Shown: positions 8,936 through 17,875 of the stretch, piece by piece
How positions within the stretch are numbered: position 1 is the first letter of the stretch
How the letters are laid out: each line of letters starts with the position of its first letter
From: Couchioplanes caeruleus
Lineage (GTDB): Bacteria; Actinomycetota; Actinomycetes; Mycobacteriales; Micromonosporaceae
Length of the DNA stretch: 64,000 nucleotides
Assembly (NCBI RefSeq): GCF_023499255.1
Contig: NZ_CP092183.1
Location: 1,061,501 to 1,125,500 of the forward strand
Direction: 5' to 3'
Notes under the pieces: generated by a model
The model's input: only the letters and a program-made list of their open reading frames with translations
What the model was told of the DNA's origin: nothing
Database searches by the model: none
Program-made: the position numbers and the translations under genes

Positions 8936-9810
8936 ACCGCCCTCGCCGCCGATCGGGAGAAGAGCCCGCCCGGACGGCCCAGGAGCACCACGACGAGGAG
9001 GACGAGAACCGCGATCGGCGCGACCGTGGCGCCCAGATAGCCGCTCACGTACGACAGCAGCAGGCCGACGATCAGCCCGCCGACCACCGAGCCGACCGCG
9101 CTGTCCAGGCCGCCGACGACCGCGGCGGTGAACGACGAGACGAAGACGATGTCCATCGCGTTGGGGTGCAGGCCCAGCTCGGTGGGGAGCACCAGCATCC
9201 CGGCGAGCGAGCCGACCGCCGCCGCCAGCGCCCAGCCCAGCGTCAGCATGCCGCCGACGTTCACGCCGAGCAGCCGGGAGACGTCGGGCGCGAAGGCCGA
9301 GGCGCGCATGCGCAGGCCGATCGCCGTACGCGTGAACAGCAGCGCGAGCAGGACCACCACGGTGGCCACCGCCGCGAACACGAACAGGTCGAACCGCGAC
9401 AGCAGCGCCACCCCGCCGACCTCGAACGCGTCGCGGCTGAACGGCGCGCCGGCCGGGCGGTACTCGTTGCCGTAGATCATGCCGAGCACGCCCTGGATGA
9501 CCAGCACGAGGCCGAGCGCCACCACGACCCCGTTGAGCGGCGACGAGTGGTCGACGAACCGCATCACCAGCCGCTCGGTCACCGCGCCCAGCAGCAGGCC
9601 CGCGGCGATCGCCACGACGAAGCCGAGCCAGTAGGAGCCGGTCGCGGACGACACGGAGTAGCCGGCGTACGCGGTCGCCACCGCCATCGCGCCCTGGGCG
9701 AAGTTGACGATCCTCGTGGCCCGCCAGATCAGGACCAGCGCCAGGGCGAACGCGGCGTACACCGCACCCCGGCCCAGGCCGTCGAACGTGAGAAACACGA
9801 ACCGGTCCAT
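8932..9810 (-). CDS. Liv-type ABC transporter permease (LivH-like)
   Basis: A 292-residue permease with about eight membrane segments. ATRIVNFAQGAMAVATAY near residue 35 and GGLDSAVGSVVGGLIVG near residue 230 are conserved in LivH proteins. The ATG at 9810 has GGAGGAGGACC directly before it and starts 12 bases after the LivF-like stop. The downstream overlap with the LivM-like gene is ATGA. It works with the LivM-like subunit and the two ATPases. Confidence 0.92.
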   Translation of the reverse strand: MDRFVFLTFDGLGRGAVYAAFALALVLIWRATRIVNFAQGAMAVATAYAGYSVSSATGSYWLGFVVAIAAGLLLGAVTERLVMRFVDHSSPLNGVVVALGLVLVIQGVLGMIYGNEYRPAGAPFSRDAFEVGGVALLSRFDLFVFAAVATVVVLLALLFTRTAIGLRMRASAFAPDVSRLLGVNVGGMLTLGWALAAAVGSLAGMLVLPTELGLHPNAMDIVFVSSFTAAVVGGLDSAVGSVVGGLIVGLLLSYVSGYLGATVAPIAVLVLLVVVLLGRPGGLFSRSAARAV

Positions 9811-9821
9811 GGTCCTCCTCC

Positions 9822-10522
9822 TCAGAAACCGAGGTACGCGTGGCGGAGCTCGTCGTCGATCGACGTGCCCCGGGTGACGACGCGCCCCAGCGACATGACG
9901 ACGGCCTCGTCGGCGACGGCGAGTGCGCTGCGCACGTTCTGCTCCACCAGCAGCACGGTCAGCCCGCTGCGGTCGCGCAGGGTGCGCAGCAACGCCATGA
10001 TCTGCGCGGTCACCCGCGGCGCCAGGCCCAGCGACGGCTCGTCCAGCAGCAACAGCCGGGGCCGCCCGACCAGCGCCCGGCCCAGCGCGAGCATCTGCCG
10101 CTCGCCGCCGGACAACTGATGACCCGGGAAGCTGCGGCGGCGGGCCAGCGGCTCGAAGAGCTCGTACACCTCGTCGAGCGCGCGCTTGGCGTCGGGCCGG
10201 TCCCGCCGCCACAGGCCGCCCAGGCGCAGGTTCTCGTCCACGGTGAGCTCCGTGACGACGCCGCGGCCCTCCGGCACGTGCGCGATGCCTCGGCGCACCA
10301 TCTGCTCGACCTTCACCCCGCGCAGGTCCAGGCCGTCGAAGAGGACGCGGCCCGCGGTCGGCCGCAACAAGCCCGAGAGCGTACGCAGTAGCGTCGTCTT
10401 CCCGGCCCCGTTCGCGCCGAGCACCGCGGTGATGGAGCCGGCCGCCACGTCCAGATCGATGCCGGTGAGCACGGGCGCGGCGCCGTACCCGGCCGTCAAC
10501 CCCTCGACGTGCAGCAACCCGC

Positions 10523-10526
<4 letters not shown>
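9822..10526 (-). CDS. Liv-type ABC transporter ATPase (LivF-like)
   Basis: A 234-residue ATPase with Walker A GANGAGKTT, the Q-loop replaced as usual in LivF by HVPEGRGVV, signature LSGGERQ, Walker B LLLLDEPSLGL and the switch His region VEQN. The ATG at 10526 overlaps the LivG-like stop (ATGA). LPS of this length without an extra C-terminal domain is normal for LivF. It energises import together with the LivG-like ATPase. Confidence 0.93.
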
Positions 10527-11230
<704 letters not shown>

Positions 11231-11289
11231 CGTCACCTCGGCGATGAGGGCGGACGTGTCCTGGATGGAGCCTGCGGAGATCAAACTAA

Positions 11290-11306
11290 TTACACTTGGA
11301 GTGTAA
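11290..11306. promoter_or_regulatory. Palindromic operator before the ABC importer operon
   Basis: TTACACT-TGG-AGTGTAA is a perfect 7-3-7 inverted repeat centred at 11298. Its 11-bp core differs at one base from the palindrome at 6503-6521. It lies 60 bases upstream of the chosen LivG-like start, within the expected promoter. Confidence 0.75.
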
Positions 11307-11424
11307 GTTCTTGCGCTGCGGTGTCAATGGCCCGCGAAGCATCGGTGTCAACGAATTCCGGCAGCTCGTACGGCTCGGCATCCTGCGCAGGCCGATCGGC
11401 TCCACGGGGAGGGAGTGCTCGGCG

Positions 11425-11916
11425 ATGGTCGCGGTCATCCCGATCCTGATGATCAACGAGATCGACCGTGCCACCGACAACCGCGTCCAGGGCCGGGGCA
11501 TGCGCCGCCCCGGCCGTGCGGTGCTCGTCCGGAGGGTGAGCCTCTGGACGGCGTTCCTCGTCCTCGACGGCGTGGGTGGCCGTCGCGGTCCTCGGCGCGG
11601 CGGACCCGGCGGGCCCGACCGCCCTGGCGACGCCGCCGTGGAGGCGAGGGCGGCGAGCGCCGCGATCGGCCTCATCCGCCGGATCATCGCCGGGCAGGAG
11701 GCCGTCATGAGCGGCGGGGTCGCGGCACCGGTCCTGCCCGCGCAGCCGGCCCCGCAGCGGGGACTGGTCAGACAGCCGGCCCACTGGCCGGCACAAACGA
11801 GCGCGGTGGCCGCGGATCCCGCTGCGGCCACCGCGAAGAAGATGCTCGTTACGGCAGGTCGGACGGGCGCAGCACCCGGTCGATGGCGTGGGCGATCTGC
11901 TTGTTGCCCTTGTTGA
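11425..11916 (+). pseudogene. Possible decayed small membrane-protein gene, or non-coding
   Basis: Between the importer operon and the fasciclin gene, 11307-11801 holds no convincing intact gene. A plus-strand frame begins at ATG 11425 after GGGAGGGAG. It reads like protein for about 48 codons (MVAVIPILMINEIDRATDN, then VSLWTAFLVL). A hydrophobic continuation TAWVAVAVLGAADPAGP lies in the next frame, and protein-like sequence returns to the first frame after about 11640. That pattern suggests frameshifts in an old gene. The frame then runs through the fasciclin terminator, which argues against a working gene. I recognise no family. Confidence 0.22.
11802..11835. terminator. Hairpin terminator of the fasciclin gene
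   Basis: A 12-bp perfect stem (11802-11813 with 11824-11835) and a 10-base loop lie 13 bases past the stop of the minus-strand fasciclin gene. There is no long U-tract, which is common in high-GC actinobacteria. Confidence 0.65.
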
Positions 11917-12502
11917 TGTCGTACTTCACCACGCGCGGGTCGCGGTCCGAGCGGTCCGCGTCGATCAGGCGGATGTACCGGGGGCCGTACCAGCAGCGGG
12001 TGACGTCCACAGTGATCTTGCCGCCGCCGGCCGTGGTGAGCTTCGCACCGTCGGACTTCAGGGCCGCCCGGCGGTCGATCGTCGCGCCCGGGACCACGTG
12101 GTAGAGCAGCACCGCCTCGACCGTGTCGATGTCCAGGCCCGCGACGGCCGTGAAGGCCTGCTGCTCGCTCGGCAGCTTGCGGCTGTTCGTGAGGTCGGCG
12201 ACGAGCTTCTGGAAGGCCGCGTCGGTCGGCACGAACGCGGTCAGCGCCACCTTGCCGTCGGTGAGCACCTTGACCGGGCTGGCGGGCTTGGCGTCCAGCA
12301 CGGCGAGCACCGCGGCGGTCAGGACGTCGAAGTCGCGGCTGTTGCGGTCGAAGCCGCTCGTGTCCTTGGTCAGGACCGCGGCCAGCGACCGGGTGCCGGT
12401 CTTGCCGTGGGCGGAGGCGCCCGCGGCGCCCACCGCGGTGACCGCCAGCACGGCGGCGGTGGCGGTGGCGGCGGTACGAGCGAGCAGTCTTGCCACGTTC
12501 AT
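11849..12502 (-). CDS. Secreted fasciclin-domain protein
   Basis: A 217-residue exported protein. MNVARLLARTAATATAAV begins a signal peptide that ends near ASAHG. A single FAS1 domain follows, with ALTAFVPTDAAFQKL (H1 motif) and VEAVLLYHVVPGATI (H2 motif). FAS1 domains mediate adhesion; MPT70-like actinobacterial members are secreted. ATG at 12502 has GAAGGA nine bases upstream, and starts further upstream would bury the signal peptide. The segment RCWYGPRYIRLIDADRSDRDP between H2 and the C-terminus is longer than usual. Confidence 0.9.
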   Translation of the reverse strand: MNVARLLARTAATATAAVLAVTAVGAAGASAHGKTGTRSLAAVLTKDTSGFDRNSRDFDVLTAAVLAVLDAKPASPVKVLTDGKVALTAFVPTDAAFQKLVADLTNSRKLPSEQQAFTAVAGLDIDTVEAVLLYHVVPGATIDRRAALKSDGAKLTTAGGGKITVDVTRCWYGPRYIRLIDADRSDRDPRVVKYDINKGNKQIAHAIDRVLRPSDLP

Positions 12503-12621
12503 CTGCGCACATCCTTCGTCGGTGAAGTCGTGGACCCCGTGGGCGGGTGCCCTCACCCGGATGTTCGCCACGACCCCGGCGGACGGATGCAGCTTCTTCT
12601 CAGAAAATCTCGTCCTGCCCC

Positions 12622-13266
12622 TCAGGCGACGTTGAGCGGGCGGAACTGCACGCTCACCCGCGGGCCGACCGGCTTGGCCGTCTTCGGGATCGCGTGCTCC
12701 CACGTGCGCTGGCAGGAACCGCCCATCACGATCAGATCCCCGTGGCCCTGCGGGAACCGCAGCGTCTCCGCGCCGCCCGCCCGGGGCCGCAACATCAGGG
12801 TGCGGGGCGAGCCGAACGACACGATCGCCACCATGGTGTCCTCGCGGGACGAGCGGCCCAGCGTGTCACCGTGCCAGGCGACGCTGTCGCGGCCGTCGCG
12901 GTACAGGCACATGCCGGCGGTCACGAACGGCTCGCCCAGCTCCGCGCGGTAGTGGGCGGACAGGGTCTCACGCGCCTCGGTGAGCGCCGGGTGCGGCAAC
13001 TGCTCGTCGCCGGCATACCAGCGCAGCAGCCGCGGCACGTCGACCACGCCGTCGTACATCTGGCGGCGCTCGGCCCGCCAGTCGACCTCGGTCAGCAGCG
13101 TCCGGAAGACGTCGTCGGAGCCGTGCACCCAGCCGGGCAGCACGTCGACCCACGCGCCGGCGGTCAACCGGTGCCGGACGAGGCGGCCGGCGAGCGGCTC
13201 GACGGTCGGGCCGGACCCACCCATGAGGTCGAGCATCGACGGCTGATAAGCACCCACGGCGGCCAC
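12622..13266 (-). CDS. AlkB-like alpha-ketoglutarate/Fe(II) dioxygenase
   Basis: A 214-residue member of the 2OG-Fe(II) oxygenase family related to AlkB, which removes alkyl damage from nucleic acid bases by oxidative demethylation. The iron ligands are in WHGDTLG (His and Asp) and a later His in RTWEHAIPK. The 2OG-binding Arg is in RVSVQFRPL. GDLIVMGG is also typical. GTG at 13266 is used because GGCGGAG lies five bases before it. It is divergent from the acetyltransferase gene at 13341. Substrate range cannot be told from sequence. Confidence 0.88.
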   Translation of the reverse strand: MAAVGAYQPSMLDLMGGSGPTVEPLAGRLVRHRLTAGAWVDVLPGWVHGSDDVFRTLLTEVDWRAERRQMYDGVVDVPRLLRWYAGDEQLPHPALTEARETLSAHYRAELGEPFVTAGMCLYRDGRDSVAWHGDTLGRSSREDTMVAIVSFGSPRTLMLRPRAGGAETLRFPQGHGDLIVMGGSCQRTWEHAIPKTAKPVGPRVSVQFRPLNVA

Positions 13267-13340
13267 TCTACTCCGCCATTAGAACTCGTGTACGAGTACA
13301 GCGCCATGCGTGGTCGTCGTCGACGGCTGAGAAGTCTCCC

Positions 13341-13760
13341 ATGATCGTGAGAAAGGGTGGCGTGGCCGATGGGGCGGCGCTCGCCGAGCTGCGGGACATC
13401 GACGAGGGCGAGATCGCGGCGTTCGCCGGCTGGGTGGCTTCCCACGCGGAGACGCACCTGCCGTTCGTCGCCGAGATCGACGGGCAGGTGGTCGGCGCCG
13501 CCTGGCTGCATGTCGCGGAGCGGGTGCCGGGCGCCGGCGTGCTGACCCGGTGGTACGGCGACATCCAGTCGGTGATGGTGCGCGAGGAGCAGCGCAATCG
13601 CGGCGTCGGGGCTGCGCTGATGGCGGCGATCCTGGACGAGGCGCGGGCGCGCGGGCTGGAGCATGTGACCGTCCACTCGGGGCGCCGCGCGGTGGATTTC
13701 TATCTGCGGAACGGCTTCGGTCATCACCGTCGGATGATGATCTGGGAGCCGGGCGGGTAG
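13341..13760 (+). CDS. GNAT-family N-acetyltransferase
   Basis: A 139-residue single-domain acetyltransferase. The acetyl-CoA loop VREEQRNRGVGAALM near residue 78 and the C-terminal VDFYLRNGFGHHRRMMIWE are typical. The substrate is unknown. It is divergent from the AlkB-like gene and convergent with sdhB across a strong hairpin. Confidence 0.88.
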   Translation: MIVRKGGVADGAALAELRDIDEGEIAAFAGWVASHAETHLPFVAEIDGQVVGAAWLHVAERVPGAGVLTRWYGDIQSVMVREEQRNRGVGAALMAAILDEARARGLEHVTVHSGRRAVDFYLRNGFGHHRRMMIWEPGG

Positions 13761-13839
13761 TCACGCCCCGGTGCCGCATGCCGCGAGCCGCCGGCGGGGT
13801 GCTGCGGTTGCCGGCGGGTGGATCCGTACCTGAAAAGGA

Positions 13840-13867
13840 GAGGGACCCGCCGGAAAGCGGGTCCCTC
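13840..13867. terminator. Bidirectional terminator between the acetyltransferase gene and sdhB
   Basis: An 11-bp perfect stem (13840-13850 with 13857-13867) has a six-base loop. On the minus strand it is followed by CCTTTT, so it should end sdhCAB transcription five bases past the sdhB stop. Confidence 0.85.
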
Positions 13868-13871
13868 GCGA

Positions 13872-14930
13872 TCAGTCCTTGCCCGGTTCGGGGTGGTTGT
13901 AGGTCACGTTCGGCAGCGGGAATTCCTGGTCGTCGCCGAAGGGCGACGGGCCGCCCGGCCGTTCGGCGAGCAGCTCGGCGACGTCGAGCTTGCCGTCCGG
14001 GTTGAGCGCCGGCGCGAGGGGCAGCGGGGCCCCCGACTTGCCGAGCCCGGCCGCGACCCCGGTGGCGCCCTCGGACGTGCTCGGGGCCATCGACTGTCCG
14101 TTGGAGCTGGACCCGCCGTGCGAAGCGCCGCCGTGCGAGCCTGCGCCGTGCGAACCGTTGCCGTTCGAGCCGCTGCCGTCGAGCTGGTCGCGGCGGAAGA
14201 TCTTGCGGCCGAGCCAGACCAGCGGGTCGTAGCGGCGGTCCACCACCCGTTCCTTCATCGGGATGATGGCGTTGTCCGTGATCTTGATGTGTTCGGGGCA
14301 GACCTCGGTGCAGCACTTGGTGATGTTGCAGTAGCCGAGGCCCTGGCTGGCCTGCGCGTACTCCTTGCGGTCCGTACGGTCGTCCAGCGGGTGCATGTCC
14401 AGCTCGGCCGCGCGGATGAAGAAGCGCGGGCCGCTGAACGCCTTCTTGTTCTCCTCGTGGTCACGGACGACGTGGCAGGTGTTCTGGCAGAGGAAGCACT
14501 CGATGCACTTGCGGAACTCCTGCGAGCGCTCGACGTCGACCTGCTTCATCCGGTATTCGCCGGGTGCGACACCCTTCGGCGGCGCGAACGCGGGCGTCTC
14601 GCGGGCCTTCTCGTAGTTGAAGGACACGTCGGTCACCAAGTCGCGGATCACCGGGAAGGTGCGCAGCGGCGTGATGGTGACCGTCTCGTTCTCCTCGAAC
14701 GTCGACATCCGGGTCATGCAGCTCAGCCGCGGCTTGCCGTTGATCTCCATCGAGCACGAGCCGCACTTGCCGGCCTTGCAGTTCCAGCGGCACGCCAGGT
14801 CCGGCGCCTCGGTGGCCTGCAGCCGGTGGATGGCGTCGAGCACGACCTCGCCCTCGTTGACCTCGACCTGGAAGTCCTGGATCTCGCCGCCGGACGAGTC
14901 GCCCCGCCAGATCCGGAAGTGGCGCTTCAT
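13872..14930 (-). CDS. sdhB: Succinate dehydrogenase iron-sulfur subunit with C-terminal extension
   Basis: A 352-residue SdhB. The 2Fe-2S cysteines are in CRWNCKAGKCGSC (about residues 47-59). The two further clusters are ligated by CIECFLCQNTC and CNITKCCTEVC. The canonical fold ends near residue 245 at WLGRKIFRRDQL. About 105 extra residues follow: a Gly/Ser/Asn/His-rich stretch, then an Ala/Pro-rich segment ending in HPEPGKD. Mycobacterial Sdh1 SdhB is about 248 residues, so this tail is unusual. ATG at 14930 overlaps the sdhA stop. Base composition of the tail matches its neighbours and there is no break in frame. Confidence 0.93.
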   Translation of the reverse strand: MKRHFRIWRGDSSGGEIQDFQVEVNEGEVVLDAIHRLQATEAPDLACRWNCKAGKCGSCSMEINGKPRLSCMTRMSTFEENETVTITPLRTFPVIRDLVTDVSFNYEKARETPAFAPPKGVAPGEYRMKQVDVERSQEFRKCIECFLCQNTCHVVRDHEENKKAFSGPRFFIRAAELDMHPLDDRTDRKEYAQASQGLGYCNITKCCTEVCPEHIKITDNAIIPMKERVVDRRYDPLVWLGRKIFRRDQLDGSGSNGNGSHGAGSHGGASHGGSSSNGQSMAPSTSEGATGVAAGLGKSGAPLPLAPALNPDGKLDVAELLAERPGGPSPFGDDQEFPLPNVTYNHPEPGKD

Positions 14931-16840
14931 CGGGTGGCCTCCGTCGTGATCGCGTCGAACTCGGCGAGCTCCTCATCGGTCAGGTACTTGCTGAGCTCAC
15001 TGCGCTTGAAGAGCTGGAGGAGCTCGTCGCGCATCTTCGGCAGCGGCTTGCGCTCGAGATGCACGTCGCCCGCCTCGTCGAGCGAGCAGACCAGGTTCAC
15101 CGTGCGCCATTGCGGGCTCATCTTCGGGAAGTCCTCGCGGGTGTGGCCGCCGCGGGACTCCTCGCGCTCCAGCGCGGCCTTCGCCGTGCACTCGGAGACG
15201 ACGAGCATGTTGCGCAGGTCCAGGGCCAGGTGCCAGCCCGGGTTGTAGCGCCGGCCGCCGGTCGCGCCGACGTTCGCCACCCGCGGCTTCAGCTCCTGCA
15301 GGCGCTTCAGCGCGTCGGTCAGCTCCGCCTCGCGGCGGATGATGCCGACCAGCTCACCCATCACGGCCTGCAGGTCCTGCTGCAGCTTGTACGGGTTCTC
15401 GCCACCCTCCCGGCTCAGCGGGGCGAGCGCGGTGTCGACCGCGGCCTCGACGTCCGCGGTCGACACCTTCGGGCGCTTGGGGAGCGCGTCGGTGTACGCG
15501 GCCGCGTGCTCACCCGCCCGCTTGCCGAAGACCAGCAGGTCGGACAGCGAGTTGCCGCCCAGCCGGTTGGAGCCGTGCATGCCGCCGGACACCTCGCCGG
15601 CCGCGAACAGGCCCTCCACGTGGCCGAACGCGGCACCCGTGTCGGGGTCGACCTCGACGCCGCCCATCACGTAGTGGCAGGTCGGGCCGACCTCCATCGG
15701 CTCCTTGGTGATGTCGACGTCGGCCAGCTCCTTGAACTGGTGGTACATCGACGGGAGCCGCCGGGTGATCGTCTCGGCCGGCATGCGGGTGGAGACGTCG
15801 AGGAACACGCCGCCGGACTTCGTGCCGCGGCCCGCCTTGACCTCGCTGTTGATGGCGCGGGCCACCTCGTCGCGGGGCAGCAGCTCGGGCGGGCGGCGGT
15901 TGTTGTCCGGGTCGGTGTACCAGCGGTCCGCCTCCTCCTCGGTCTCGGCGTACTGGTGCCGGAACACGTCGGGGACGTAGTCGAACATGAACCGCTTGCC
16001 GTCGGAGTTGCGCAGCACGCCACCGTCGCCGCGGACCGACTCGGTGACCAGGATGCCCTTGACGGACGGCGGCCAGACCATGCCGGTCGGGTGGAACTGC
16101 AGGAACTCCATGTTGATCAGCGTCGCCCCGGCGCGCAGCGCCAGCGCGTGACCGTCGCCGGTGTACTCCCACGAGTTGGAGGTCACCTTGTACGACCGCC
16201 CGACGCCGCCGGTGGCCAGCACGACCGCGGGCGCCTCCAGCAGGATGAACTCGCCGGACTCGCGGTAGTAGCCGAACGCGCCCGCGATGCGGTCACCCTC
16301 GAGCAGCAGCTCCGTGATCGTCGTCTCGGCGAACACCCGGATCCGCGAGTCGTAGCTCCCGGTCTCGGCGAAGTCCTCCTGCTGCAGCGACACGATCTTC
16401 TGCTGCAGCGTACGGATCAGCTCCAGGCCCGTACGGTCGCCGACGTGGGCGAGGCGCGGGTACTCGTGGCCGCCGAAGTTGCGCTGGGAGATCTTGCCGT
16501 CCTTCGTACGGTCGAACAGCGCCCCGTACGTCTCCAGCTCCCAGATCCGCTCCGGTGCCTCCTTGGCGTGCAGCTCCGCCATCCGGAAGTTGTTCAGGAA
16601 CTTCCCGCCGCGCATGGTGTCACCGAAGTGCACCATCCAGTTGTCGCGGCTGTTCACGTTGCCCATCGCCGCCGCGGCGCCGCCCTCGGCCATGACCGTG
16701 TGCGCCTTGCCGAACAGCGACTTCGAGATGATCGCGGTCTTCTTGCCGGCCAGCCGGGCCTCGATGGCGGCCCGCAGCCCGGCGCCGCCCGCGCCGATGA
16801 CGACGACGTCGTAGTGGTGTCGTTCGATTCGCGTAGTCAT
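14927..16840 (-). CDS. sdhA: Succinate dehydrogenase flavoprotein subunit
   Basis: A 637-residue flavoprotein that oxidises succinate to fumarate and passes electrons to SdhB. The dinucleotide motif VVVIGAGGAGLRAAIEA is at residue 10. The segment KAHTVMAEGGAAAAMGN contains the His that links FAD covalently. HGSNRLGGNSLSDLLVFG near residue 425 binds flavin. The order C-A-B and the subunit sizes match the single-membrane-subunit, menaquinone-linked Sdh1 type of mycobacteria (Rv0249c-Rv0247c). Confidence 0.95.
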   Translation of the reverse strand: MTTRIERHHYDVVVIGAGGAGLRAAIEARLAGKKTAIISKSLFGKAHTVMAEGGAAAAMGNVNSRDNWMVHFGDTMRGGKFLNNFRMAELHAKEAPERIWELETYGALFDRTKDGKISQRNFGGHEYPRLAHVGDRTGLELIRTLQQKIVSLQQEDFAETGSYDSRIRVFAETTITELLLEGDRIAGAFGYYRESGEFILLEAPAVVLATGGVGRSYKVTSNSWEYTGDGHALALRAGATLINMEFLQFHPTGMVWPPSVKGILVTESVRGDGGVLRNSDGKRFMFDYVPDVFRHQYAETEEEADRWYTDPDNNRRPPELLPRDEVARAINSEVKAGRGTKSGGVFLDVSTRMPAETITRRLPSMYHQFKELADVDITKEPMEVGPTCHYVMGGVEVDPDTGAAFGHVEGLFAAGEVSGGMHGSNRLGGNSLSDLLVFGKRAGEHAAAYTDALPKRPKVSTADVEAAVDTALAPLSREGGENPYKLQQDLQAVMGELVGIIRREAELTDALKRLQELKPRVANVGATGGRRYNPGWHLALDLRNMLVVSECTAKAALEREESRGGHTREDFPKMSPQWRTVNLVCSLDEAGDVHLERKPLPKMRDELLQLFKRSELSKYLTDEELAEFDAITTEATR

Positions 16841-16855
16841 GTGTCTGGGGGCCCT

Positions 16856-17662
16856 CTAGTTGATGAAGCGCAGGTCGTGGAACCAGTTGGCCGACACTGC
16901 CATGACGTAGAAGTCCGTCAGGGCGAGCGTGCCGAGCGTGATCCAGGCGAGCTGCATGTGCCGGGCGTTCAACTTCGAGACGACGACCCAGAAGCGGTAG
17001 CGCACCGGGTGCTTCGAGAAGTGCTTGAGCCGCCCGGCCACGATGTGCCGGCAGGAATGGCAGGACACCGTGTACGCCCACAGCATCACCACGTTGATCA
17101 GCAGGACGATGTTGCCCAGCCCGAACCCGAACTTGTCCCCGGACTGGAAGGCCAGCACGGCGTCCCAGGTGTTGATCACGGAGATGATCGCGGCGGCGTA
17201 GAACGCGTACCGGTGGATGTTCTGGAAGATCAGCGGGAACCGCGTCTCACCGGTGTACTTCTTGTGCCCGTCCGGCACGGCACAGGCCGGCGGCGACAGC
17301 CAGAAGGCCCGGTAGTACGCCTTCCGGTAGTAGTAACAGGTGAGCCGGAAGAGCAGCAGGAACGGAAGGGTCAACGCGGCTTCCGGGAGAAGCCAGAAGG
17401 ACGGCAGCGGCGTGCCGAACTCCGCGGACCCGTCGACGCACCGGTCGGTGAGACAGGGCGAGTAGAACGGGGTCAGATAGTGATACTGATCGACGTAGTA
17501 CCACTTGTGCATGAACACGCGGACAGTGGCGTAGATCACCCACGCACTGAGCCCCACGAAGGTCACCAGCGGCGGAATCCACCACCGGTCCGTCCGCAAC
17601 GTCTTCGCCGCGATGGCGGCGCGAGAGCGCCCCGCATCCGGCCTCGTTGCCGTCGTCGTCAT
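16856..17662 (-). CDS. sdhC: Succinate dehydrogenase membrane subunit (SdhC, Sdh1 type)
   Basis: A 268-residue membrane protein with five likely transmembrane helices. A single large cytochrome-type subunit replaces SdhC plus SdhD in this enzyme class. Histidines in NIHRYAFYAAAI and CHSCRHIVAG are candidates for haem ligands. A Cys/Tyr-rich stretch, LTCYYYRKAYYRAFW, lies near residue 110. ATG at 17662 was chosen over a longer frame because AGGGAG lies eight bases upstream and the protein then matches family length. First gene of sdhCAB. Confidence 0.9.
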   Translation of the reverse strand: MTTTATRPDAGRSRAAIAAKTLRTDRWWIPPLVTFVGLSAWVIYATVRVFMHKWYYVDQYHYLTPFYSPCLTDRCVDGSAEFGTPLPSFWLLPEAALTLPFLLLFRLTCYYYRKAYYRAFWLSPPACAVPDGHKKYTGETRFPLIFQNIHRYAFYAAAIISVINTWDAVLAFQSGDKFGFGLGNIVLLINVVMLWAYTVSCHSCRHIVAGRLKHFSKHPVRYRFWVVVSKLNARHMQLAWITLGTLALTDFYVMAVSANWFHDLRFIN

Positions 17663-17746
17663 TGACTGATCTCCCTGACAGTGCTGTAGGACCTGCTCTG
17701 CCGGCGGGCGCCCGTGAACGTGGTTGCTCCGGGGATACGCGTCCGC

Positions 17747-17763
17747 AATGTGTGGCACACGTT
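17747..17763. promoter_or_regulatory. Palindrome upstream of sdhC
   Basis: AATGTGTGGCACACGTT is a 17-bp near-perfect inverted repeat (one mismatched pair) about 85 bases upstream of the sdhC start. It looks like a regulator site. It is not a clear match to the Rex consensus, and the binding protein is unknown. Confidence 0.45.
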
Positions 17764-17875
17764 ACAACGAAGGTCAGGTCGATGCCGCGTAAGGGAAGGC
17801 TTAGGGCCTGACGTCACTTTCCGGGTGCCTGACACGGGGTTTGCACGCGTGCGGTGGACCGGTCCGGCTTCCGGG

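Noticed and set aside
11284..11284. ATG 11284 as start of the LivG-like gene
   Set aside because: It lacks a ribosome binding site and sits six bases from the operator. ATG 11230 has GAGGTGACG directly before it.
14927..17665. Very long open frames opposite to sdhA and sdhC
   Set aside because: They mirror third-position GC of the real genes, have Arg/Val-rich composition, no family motifs and no ribosome binding sites. Similar shadows occur opposite most genes here.
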